NCBI GenBank assembly: GCA_963853835.1
Contig: OY970830.1
Location: 37,719,966-37,783,965, forward strand
From: Calendula officinalis
Lineage: Eukaryota > Streptophyta > Magnoliopsida > Asterales > Asteraceae
DNA length: 64,000 nucleotides
Direction of reading: 5' to 3'
Of this stretch, positions 55,666 to 64,000 are shown in pieces (the first letter of the stretch is position 1; each line of letters begins with the position of its first letter). The notes beneath the pieces are model-generated. The model was not told the DNA's origin. It searched no databases and saw only the letters and a list, made by a program, of their open reading frames with translations. The translations under genes and the position numbers were made by a program.

Positions 55666-56388
55666 AATACTAATACACTTATTAAAATTTGCAAAATGAA
55701 TTTCATTTTTCATTTTCAAGTTAACAAACATTAAAAAAATCATTGAGATAATAACATACAAACAAAAGGATTTCAAAGACAAATAATCCATTTGAAAAAG
55801 GTTAATGGTCAATTATACAACAAAATTAATTATAAAAAAAAAAAAAAAAGTTATATCAAGTACATCATCTGCAAATCACCAGCAGCCTTTTGCGTAAAAA
55901 GTAGAGAATGGCTTGGTAACTCACCCTAAAATCAATGCATAGAAAAGTAAGGAAACTAAAAATAGAAAGAAAATAAGTACATGGTTATACTCTCAGAAAT
56001 ATATTAATTACGTCAATTTTGATTAAATTAACTAATATGAATTGCCACTTTAGGACAAGAGGATAAATGGAGATTAAATAAGGTTAATGATTAACTTAAA
56101 GATTTTGATAATGACAGCCCGTTATAATACATGCATTAAAAACTTGTACATCAATCTATAACTAACTCCTTAAATTATTATACAACTTTTTATACACTTA
56201 AAACAGTCCTTAGGACTGTCATTATCAAAATACTTAATTTAATACCTTGTTAAAAGTTGGACGGAAATGATGTAATTAACATGTTTAGGATAGTGTAACC
56301 AGATTTTGGGTTCAATAAAGTAAGACTTAGAGATTTTTGCACTTAATCTGAGTAAAAGAGCAAACAAACCTAAAATGAGTGAAGCTTG
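55666..56388. other. 3' flank of the Dabb gene
   Basis: AT-rich. An imperfect inverted pair (TTTTGATAATGACAG at about 56103 and GACTGTCATTATCAAAATAC at about 56214) bounds roughly 130 bases and could be a small MITE. No gene recognised. Confidence 0.5.
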
Positions 56389-57289
56389 CTACATCAACTC
56401 ATTTCCAACTGGATCTACACAAAAACTAACCGCCAATTTCTTCTCGATGATGGGCTCAAACTTCGACCTCCAATTCTGCCCATTTTGTAACATAAAAAAA
56501 AAAATTAATCATATTTAATTATGTTCATCATATCATCTTCAGAAATTATTTCATTTTTTCACAAACTATATTAACATTTTGACCATCAAAAAAATGGACT
56601 TCAAATATTACATCTTTATATTCTGAACTGCCCATGAATATGTCGAACGCATCAGCTGTAAGAATATTACAAAAAAAAAAAAAACAAGAATTAAATAATC
56701 AGTTATTAAAAGAGGCAACAGTAAATAATATAAAATTCATAAAACTGTAAAAAAGAAGCTCACATGATCGAAATCGTATCACTACAGCATGAGTGTAGTC
56801 TTTGCTGCCATGATTGAAGTTTGACCCTAAAAGTCAAAATAACTCAAATTAGTCACTAATGCAAGACCACATCTTCTCATCAATATAAGTTTCATTTTTA
56901 TTATCTTATCTATACCTTTTGTAGCCTGAACAACTAATGATGGAAATTCCATCAGCAACTTTTCAAAAGATTTTAATGCATCATATGCCACATCACCCAA
57001 CAAGCTCTTTTTAAATGCAATAAGAAGTATAAATTCCACACCAAAGTTAAACTCCTGCCAGCAAAAATAATTAACTAAAATTAGTTTTTTTTTTTTTTTA
57101 TTTTAGTAAAAGGAAAATAAAAAAAAAAAACAAATTTGCATTTTAAAAGGGGCCGGCCCTAACCTCTCCTTTTCGAAAGATGGGAAGAATGTCATCTTCT
57201 ACTTCAGATTCATAATCAAAATAAGTGAATTCCTGCAGATATAATATGGACGTAAATTCAAAAAGTGGAACCAATAAATATTAAAATTA

Positions 57290-57321
<32 letters not shown>

Positions 57322-58428
57322 AAAGATATGGAGAGTATTGGTGTTTACATGTTAGGGCATACATGACAGTAAGGTGTTACATGATCTTTTAATACTCCTA
57401 AGTAGAACGGGTTCTCATAAAACTTTGAAAGGTCTTCTCGTTTCTGAAAACGCATGAAAACTGCATGTGTATAACTTCCAATATTTTGATGAGAAATACG
57501 CCCTACACACAAAATTAAATAAATAATCATTTAATAATAATAATAATCAGATAATTAGTTTCAAAACAAAGTTCACCAAGTGAGATTGCTAGAATGCCAC
57601 GCATTTGGTATTGGCATGTGTAGAGAAAATCAAGCATGTCCTTTTCATCTTTATCAGATAAATCGGCTTTTGCTTTAAGCAAGCATATGTGTTCTATAAC
57701 TTTTCTGTAACAAAAAAAGAAATCAAATTACATTGTTCCATCATTTTATAATACTTCAAATTTGTTGTTATTTCTTTTAGTTTCCTACAAATTTACAAGA
57801 ATTTCAATTAAACCTCGTTGTCTCTGCACTTGTGCTCGAATTTTGTCCCTCTGAAGACGAATTAATGACACCTAAATTCTCATAAAAAAAGGCAAAATTT
57901 AATTAATAAATACTTGCCACATATTAAGAAAATTCAAATAAATTTTGTTGTGAATACTTATCAGTTATCACACAAACACACAGAGGAGGCACATTTTAAG
58001 TCGTGCAAAGAAATATATCTAATTAGGGTTCATAAAAAGACAAGGGCGTATTTTGAAATTATCCAAACAGCATAGCTAACAATCACACAATCTTCAGAAA
58101 AATACAATATAATTCAAGAAATTACTTATTTAAAACACCGAGTCTCATGATTATGTTGGAAAATTACCTCGACGGTTCATTAGCTTCAAACCAAAAGGAA
58201 ACCATTGAAAGCCGGTATACCGGAAATTAAATCCAGTGCCTGAAATATTCAGCAGACAATTAAACACAACAATTAGTTTCAATCAACGTTTAGAATAAAA
58301 ATATTCAGTAAATTTTGTGACATACGAAAAAGGGGTTTCTTGGGAGAAGTTAGGGTTTTGAAAGGAGTGGCATTGTATTTGTTGAGGTAAGGTGTAGAAC
58401 AGCTTAAAGTGTGTGCCTGAAAATGCAT
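56389..58428 (-). CDS. Plastid-type stress-response A/B-barrel (Dabb) protein with two domains, 300 aa
   Basis: Ten minus-strand exons: 58428-58326, 58239-58168, 57871-57814, 57704-57577, 57502-57363, 57232-57164, 57054-56916, 56826-56764, 56655-56612, 56475-56389; all GT-AG and together exactly 301 codons. The N-terminus (MHFQAHTLSCSTPYLNKYNA) is Ser/Thr/Lys-rich without acid residues, like a chloroplast transit peptide. Dabb domain 1 spans about residues 78-170 (VIEHICLLKAKADLSDKDEK ... SYTHAVFMRFQKREDLSKFY ... HVTPYC). Domain 2 spans about 200-295 (EFILLIAFKKSLLG ... DYTHAVVIRF ... SKFEPIIEKKL). The repeated YTHAV(F/V)xRF signature marks both. The closest family in memory is Arabidopsis UP3/At2g31670. 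The biochemical role of the family is not well established. An A-run of about 33 bases lies in an intron (57289-57320). A hAT element starts 64 bases upstream of the ATG. Confidence 0.92.
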
Positions 58429-58492
58429 TTTGTTGGTGTGTGTGTGTGATTCAATTGTTTTGCATATGAAATGGAAAGCCGATATGAAATTG

Positions 58493-59278
58493 TAGGGGTG
58501 TCAAATTTGTACCGAATAAAACCAACCAACATGCTACCGATCATACCAAGAATAGTTGGTAGTCAATATGTTGGTAGCCAACATGTTTGGTTGGTAGTAC
58601 CGTACCAATTGTGTAATCATGGTACGGTAATGGTACAAAATTTTTAAATACCATGGTATACCGTACCAACCAAGATATATATATTATATGATTTTTAGTT
58701 TAATACATTATGCCAAACTAGCAACCTATTTGCCCAAGATTCCAATTAAATATTAAAGTATACAATATTTTATTTAAATTATAGATGTGCCCAAAAACAT
58801 ATCTCTGAAACTAATATAATATAATAACACATACTTATTTTATCATTAAAACTAAAAATATCTTTGAAAATATAATATTTTATCTCTACATTCACATAAA
58901 TCAGTGATACAGTTACGACAAGATAGCTACATCTTTTATTACTTTATCGTACTAGATTATTTCTATATAGCACATAACATATTATATCATTTTGCTTATT
59001 TTGTTTCCATGTTTGGAACACTTGTTAATATGTTTAACTAATCGATAATGATAAAATATCATTGTTCTTTTGCTATTAATTTTTTTAATTTCATATGAGT
59101 TAGTGATGTTGGTATATACCATTACCAATTTGTACTAACCAAGATTATTGGTAGCCAAATAAATTGGTATCAAGTAAACTTGGTATGGTAGTGGTAGCTA
59201 AATCAGTGTACTAATTATAGTTGGTACAGTACACAGTATGAAGAAAATATACGTGGTACCGTACCATGTTCACCCCTA
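58493..59278. mobile_element. Non-autonomous hAT element (786 bp) directly upstream of the Dabb gene
   Basis: Perfect terminal TAGGGGTG / CACCCCTA and a perfect 8-base duplication TGAAATTG (58485-58492, 59279-59286). The ends contain dense repeats of TTGGTA/GGTACC-like motifs in both orientations, as in hAT sub-terminal regions. No transposase. Its left end is 64 bases from the start codon, so it replaces or separates the original proximal promoter. Confidence 0.9.
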
Positions 59279-59286
59279 TGAAATTG

Positions 59287-60239
59287 AGTGGACTAGAAAT
59301 ATCAGAATTGGCGCCTAATTATCAACTCCCAACCGAAATTGTTGATTGTATCGTTTTCTAACCATTTTTTATATTATTAAAATATACAAACAAAAAATTG
59401 TATACGTATTTAATTAGATATATTCAGAGGGTGTTTAAATTGCTTATTAAAAATAAATTATACATTTTAAAAATAGATTATATGTTTTAAAAGTAGATAA
59501 ATAGATAATTAGTGGTTATAAAACGTAATTCTAAAAATCGCAATGATTATATAATCAAGTTTTTAATGTTTTTAAACCTGATAATTTGTTTTGCTTATAT
59601 AAGATGCAAATAATATTTTTCTACATACCAGGTTTTTTAAAACTCGCTTTTGGATGCACCAAAATGTAATTAATTGAATATTTCAGACCTTTTGCAAAAA
59701 CTCATTTTTAATTATTTGTTTTTATAAAACACAATAAGTAGATAGTATACTCCAAATCACAATCTCAATCATTCAACTAATAATGCTTGTTTTTAGACAT
59801 ATTTATTAATATGTAAAATAAATTTGTTATTATAAAAAAGTAAAATATAACATTATTTGAAAAATACTCTTCGTATACTCGCACACACGTTATATGCATA
59901 CATTTGTGTCCACATAGTCATTCTCGCATATATTTATATGTGCTTGTTTTTAAGGCATGTACATGTGTAGCATGGGGTAGTATGTGCGTGCAACCCTCAA
60001 TATTTTCAGAATAGTGTTAAAAATAATTTTAAATAAATTTTTAGTGTAGGCGATACCCTTAAGAAAATATATGCAACCGGTGATATTTTTCATGGGTCTG
60101 CCACTGCATGTACACACATTTTATATGCACACATATACCTAGAGATATCCCTGAAAGTAGTCTCTCTAGCTATAGGTAAAGATATGAATATCTACATATT
60201 ACCTCCTTCATATCCTTCATTTGAAAAGATTAGATATTA
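59287..60239. other. Intergenic DNA
   Basis: About 950 AT-rich bases without a gene or clear transposon end. Confidence 0.5.
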
Positions 60240-60552
60240 CTTCTTCCGATTTAAAATAAGTGATACACTTTGTGTTTCACGGTTATTGAGGTAAAAGATT
60301 ATAATAATGGTTAAATTAGATTAATTGGATGTTAATGAGGAATGAGTCCCACATCTTTTGAATAAAGTGAGGTTAATGATGTTTAAAAGTAAAAAATAAG
60401 GGTAAAGGGGTCATTTCACTTTCTTAAAGTAGATAATTTGTGGGTGAGGGTCTCACTATTTTTTTGCCAAATAAGGTAATCTTTTAAAGTGTATCACTTA
60501 TTTTGAATTACCCCAAAAGGAAAGTGTATCACTTATTTTGAATCGGAGGAAG
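60240..60552. mobile_element. Stowaway-type MITE 4
   Basis: Ends CTTCTTCCGATTTAAAATAA and TTATTTTGAATCGGAGGAAG, flanked by TA. Same family and length as MITE 2 (35804-36115): both have GTGATACACTTT at one end and its complement at the other. Confidence 0.88.
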
Positions 60553-60895
60553 TATTATTGTTGTTTTACGTATGTTTTGTAAACTACAAAAGATCAAAAT
60601 CGAATTTACAGTTTATTATCATTGTATGCATAATTTTTAAAATTGATTTTGATATCTTGAAGACATTAGGCAATAATTTTCTTCTAAATTTATTGATTTA
60701 ACAAAGCTTTCATAACAAACAATTATACTTTTCCTTTTCCATTTTCTTTAATAAATATAAATCCATAAACAGAAAACAAAAGTATTGCAAACAATGTGTT
60801 AATTTAGGCAACAAATTTATTTTAAATTTATTGATTTAACATGGTATCTATAAACTTATACTTTTTTCTAAAAGGGGAAAAAGTTAATTATCAGC

Positions 60896-61296
60896 AAGGT
60901 TCTAAAAACCATGTCATGACGCGAGGCGTGACCTCACCTTTACGAAATAGCATATGACGGTAGTGTTAGGAGTGACGTAACATAAGGCGCATAAAGCGTC
61001 TTATCGTGAGTTTTTGTGGCGTGTTATAAATTTTTGATTTAAAAAAAATGATGACATATATAATTATAAACTTAGGTGTTAATGCTTTTTGAAAACTTCA
61101 TACTACATAAATTATCATTTGAATCGATTAAATCTATAATATTTTACAAACTCGGTATATATATAACAAATTATAAAAAAATAATATCGTCTTAAGTCAC
61201 AGCTTGAAAAACATCATGACTCGGAACGACTTTTAAAGCTTGATATATAATGATGTCGCCAGTCACCACGCCACACCTTATGTTTTTTAGAACCTT
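60896..61296. mobile_element. MITE with AAGGTTCTAAAAA terminal repeats
   Basis: The left end AAGGTTCTAAAAACCATG and the right end GTTTTTTAGAACCTT are inverted, and GGCGTGAC / GTCACCACGCC continues the match. The interior is AT-rich with several GCGTC / GACGC blocks. About 400 bp; target duplication not clear. Confidence 0.65.
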
Positions 61297-61439
61297 ATTG
61301 ATAATCTTAACTAGAGTTTAAGCTTCACATTACGGTATCTAGGTTTATTATGAAATACAGAGAACTAGTCGAAGATTACCAACAATTTATAATATATAAA
61401 CAAGGACTACTTTTCACAATCATATTAAACGGGCTACAA

Positions 61440-61592
61440 TAACATGCCCAAAACAAACCAACATTAACCCCAAGTTGCCCCTGAAGCTTCCTAACCACAA
61501 AAACCTCAGACTCCTCACAAATCTTGACCACCGAACCCTTTTGGCCCAATCGGCCAGTTCTTCCAGCCCGATGTATTATATATTTACAATCT
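61440..61592 (-). pseudogene. DEAD-box RNA helicase exon fragment (motif VI)
   Basis: On the minus strand: YIIHRAGRTGRLGQKGSVVK followed by ICEESEVFVVRKLQGQLGV. This is the C-terminal RecA-like domain of a DEAD-box helicase including motif VI (HRxGRxGR), and resembles the end of a plant organellar or RH58-like helicase. A TTTAG acceptor-like site precedes it. No other helicase motif is found on either side, and the F-box gene occupies the upstream DNA, so this is an isolated exon left by duplication or transposition. Confidence 0.75.
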
Positions 61593-61919
61593 AAAGTTAG
61601 AACCGACATATATTATACAGTTCATTTTCAAGTTTTGCACTCTAAACAAGGCCAACAATATGAACAGAAATGTGTTTTTCATGCTATATTTGTAACCAAA
61701 CAATCGACTACATTCCCATTTGCAAACCAAGCACGAGAATTTCAACACAGATTATAATTATTATCATAAGAAAGCAAAACCACAAATATAACAAAATCAT
61801 CAAACCTAACCACCAAAATTTTAAACCAAAACAACATTAAACAAAACGTTCTCAAATAAAACAACAATCCGAAGGGAAGTAGAACCTACATCGCATCACA
61901 TCCACAGTTTTAACAATCA

Positions 61920-63516
61920 CTAATCAGCCTCCTCAGAGAAAGTTCTTGTTAACTCCAGGTAGTTAAACTCATCTAACTCCTCATCAACAAACCTGCATAA
62001 AATAAATTAAATTAAAATTAGATTAGATTAAACCACGTCACAAATAAATTAAATTAAAATTAGATTAAACCACGTCACGTCTATTTTCATTAATTAAAAA
62101 TAAAATATAAAAAACACGTAAATATTGATACCTTGATGCAACTGTTAACACTTCCAAATTGTTACCTCTCACAACATTCCTCAATGAGATAAAGCTGGGT
62201 GTATGAACCACTACATTCAAAGGAAGCAAAAGCGGCGGGTGATTTACGATTCTACCCTTCTTCTCTACCATATTATAAACCACCATAAACCGACTTGCAG
62301 AAACCATAACAACCTCCCCATTATTTCTGCACATCACGGGCCTAAAACAGTTATAAAGCCCGTGTGCCCTAAACAACATTGTATCAATTACAAAAACCCT
62401 ACTCCAAGATTCCACAACACCATACTCCCCCATTTTCCACACCTCAATCTTGCCTTTTGTTAACAACCCGTCAAAAATCGTCAGACAATTATCAAAAACA
62501 AGCAACGCCATGTTTTCGTGCGCGTTTGCGTGGGCCTTGCTGATGCATGTGGGGCCCACAATCTCGCCAATTTGGCGGGTTGAGAAGCTGAAGAAAACGA
62601 TTATGTTTTCAACGTTTTCATCCGCACATAGCCAGTGAGTAGAGTTTGACAGGTGGCATGAAGAGTATATTGAGAGGGGAGAAAACGGTACATTTCCAAC
62701 TGATTCCCATGAGTCAGAACCCGTTACAAATAATTCCCCAATTGCATCACTTACCGAATACACGGTATCAGAATCAGAATCAGAATCAGAACCAGAATCA
62801 GAATAAGAATTACAATCTATACCTGAATCCTCTGAATTGATATCAAGATCAGGAACAGAATGTGGATCGGAATCGGAATCGGAATCCAATTCCACAACTG
62901 GATCAGCCAAATCGTCTGGATCGGGACTCAAATGATGAAAAACACGGAGAATTTGGAATTGATTTGTTACGGTCGAGTAAAAAAACGCGCATGTAACGTT
63001 TAAACACGGATAAACGGTTTCGGGAATCATGATATACTCACCGGTTACCGGATTATACACCAAACACTGGTGAAAATCCTGATCAGTATAAACATGCTCC
63101 AACAGAAGTAAACCATTACACGAATTTGTAACTCTAAAAAACCTCATCGGGAGATTAAAACTCGGTTTTACTACAACTCTTGCAGCAGTAGTAAAGTCAA
63201 GATCTGAATCAAAATCAATTAAGTGACAACGTGCGTGCCAAATCGGCTCAATCATTAACTGAGGTTCAGATTTTGCAAAGTGTGCTCGTGCAAAACCCGA
63301 ATCATTTTTAATGAGATCTGATAGTGATTTAGAGACACAACAGCAAACAAAGAGAGATGGTAATGGCAGCTTTAAAAGAACGGCTTCAAAACTGAGATTT
63401 GGAAGCTTAGTTAAGGAGCGGTTATTTGCTGCCATTGTTGGCGGTGATGCGGCGGCAGTTGGGGTTTTGTGTGTAGGAAGGATGACACAGCCGCCGCTTT
63501 GATGAACAGAGAACAA
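61920..63516 (-). CDS. F-box protein with acidic DSDSD linker, two exons
   Basis: Exon 1 runs from 63516 (or 63435) to 62132 and exon 2 from 61992 to 61920, joined GT-AG in phase: 485 codons from the first ATG or 458 from MAANNRSL at 63435. I prefer 63435, because a TATA box at 63529-63536 would place transcription start near or below the first ATG. F-box: LPNLSFEAVLLKLPLPSLFV (about residues 38-57), then FFRVTNSCNGLLLLE and YNPVTGEYIMIP, the F-box-associated (FBA) beta-propeller type signatures. An Asp/Ser-rich stretch (about residues 213-255) is encoded by GAATCAGAATC repeats. The C-terminus is acidic (FVDEELDEFNYLELTR). It would recruit a substrate to an SCF (SKP1-CUL1) ubiquitin ligase; the target is unknown. 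Confidence 0.88.
62768..62885. repeat. GAATCA/GAATCG hexamer repeat within F-box coding sequence
   Basis: Runs of CAGAAT and CGGAAT hexamers at about 62768-62805 and 62866-62885 encode alternating Ser-Asp on the minus strand. Multiples of six keep the frame, so length variation would change only the acidic linker. Confidence 0.8.
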
Positions 63517-63528
63517 TTAGGGTAGGTT

Positions 63529-63536
63529 ATTTATAG
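63529..63536 (-). promoter_or_regulatory. TATA box of the F-box gene
   Basis: CTATAAAT on the minus strand, 13 bases upstream of the first ATG (63516) and 94 upstream of the second (63435). The usual distance of about 30 bases to the transcript start favours the second ATG. Confidence 0.55.
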
Positions 63537-63877
63537 AGTTAAGAGATGTTTAAAAGCATTAATTTGATCAGAAGTCAACTTAAAAAGAATGGTATATCAT
63601 ATATGGTGTTTTCATTAAGATTTGCCATGAGAAAGGAAGGATACATGAGACAGTTGGGTTGGGATCTAAATTTTATTTAAATTCGAGTGGGAAATTTTTT
63701 CTAACTTCTTTAATTTTTTTGATATTTAATATTGGTTACACAATTCAATGTCGCTATTAATCGGGAGCAGATTGTGTGTTAGCACTAAATCTCTACACTG
63801 TTTTAGTGTGATGAATAGACAATAGTAATAGGCAAAGTGGCCTAAATTCAGTGTAACGCTATTTGTAACATCCGAAA

Positions 63878-63977
63878 AGCCTAAAGTAACGGGCTAGCCC
63901 AAAAACTTTGGATCATAACTCAAATTCAGCCTAAAGTAATGGGCTAGCCCAAAAACTTTGGATCATAACTCAAATTC
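63878..63977. repeat. Two-copy tandem repeat, period 50 bp
   Basis: Two nearly identical copies start AGCCTAAAGTAA(C/T)GGGCTAG at 63878 and 63928. Each contains CTAGCCCAAAAACTTTGG. AATTCAGTGTAA occurs both before and after the pair. Confidence 0.9.
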
Positions 63978-64000
63978 AGTGTAATAGTGCATTTATTACA

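Noticed and set aside
61376..61609. Complete small helicase gene
   Set aside because: Only motif VI and adjacent residues are present; the rest of the frame is non-homologous tail, and no upstream exons exist before the F-box gene.

Overview
The window is nuclear DNA of a higher plant. It is AT-rich, its genes have many short GT-AG introns, and it is packed with plant-type LTR retrotransposons, a LINE, a tRNA-derived SINE and MITEs. The repeat content suggests a eudicot, possibly an asterid such as Asteraceae, but that is a weak inference. No rRNA, functional tRNA, CRISPR or bacterial-type feature was seen.

Bases 1-31.5 kb are one nest of retrotransposons. An old Ty1/copia element on the minus strand (called C1 here) is cut into three collinear pieces: 29243-31548 (LTR, gag, protease, integrase), 19947-20902 (integrase tail, start of RT) and about 1410-1954 (late RT, RNase H). 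A second minus-strand copia derivative with 1.14 kb LTRs and almost no coding capacity (C2, 20903-29237, duplicated site GATAC) separates the first two pieces. A plus-strand Sirevirus-like copia element (A, 1955-19946) with a very long gag and an extra 'envelope-like' gene separates the last two. Element A is itself interrupted inside integrase by a plus-strand Ty3/gypsy derivative (B, 5790-12606, duplicated site AAAAA) with 1.75 kb LTRs. LTR divergence judged by eye (B lower than A, A lower than C2) agrees with the nesting order.

Bases 31.5-37.4 kb are intergenic, with a 5'-truncated LINE, several MITEs and foldbacks, and a 57-bp minisatellite into which a MITE and a SINE have jumped.

Bases 37.5-64 kb are the gene-bearing part. 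In order they hold: an 11-exon LRR receptor-like pseudokinase (+); a 1.3 kb deletion-derivative LTR element just behind it; a five-exon short-chain dehydrogenase/reductase (-); a CLE peptide precursor (+); a very young copia element with identical LTRs (D, 47020-51660, -); a 1.24 kb Mutator-like element with a 9-bp target duplication; a ten-exon plastid-type stress-response A/B-barrel (Dabb) protein (-) with a hAT element 64 bases upstream of its ATG; a fragment of a DEAD-box helicase; and a two-exon F-box protein (-). All multi-exon models were built by hand and keep the reading frame throughout.

The host genes show no operon-like relation. The pseudokinase and CLE precursor would act in cell-surface signalling, the SDR in specialised metabolism, the Dabb protein in the plastid and the F-box protein in SCF ubiquitin ligases. 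The most unusual signal is a short motif (TCAGTAT / ATACTGA) repeated about 45 times along element A, in LTRs, UTR, and coding sequence in all three phases, and absent from the element nested inside it. A candidate phase-matched intron in element A's envelope-like gene is the second.
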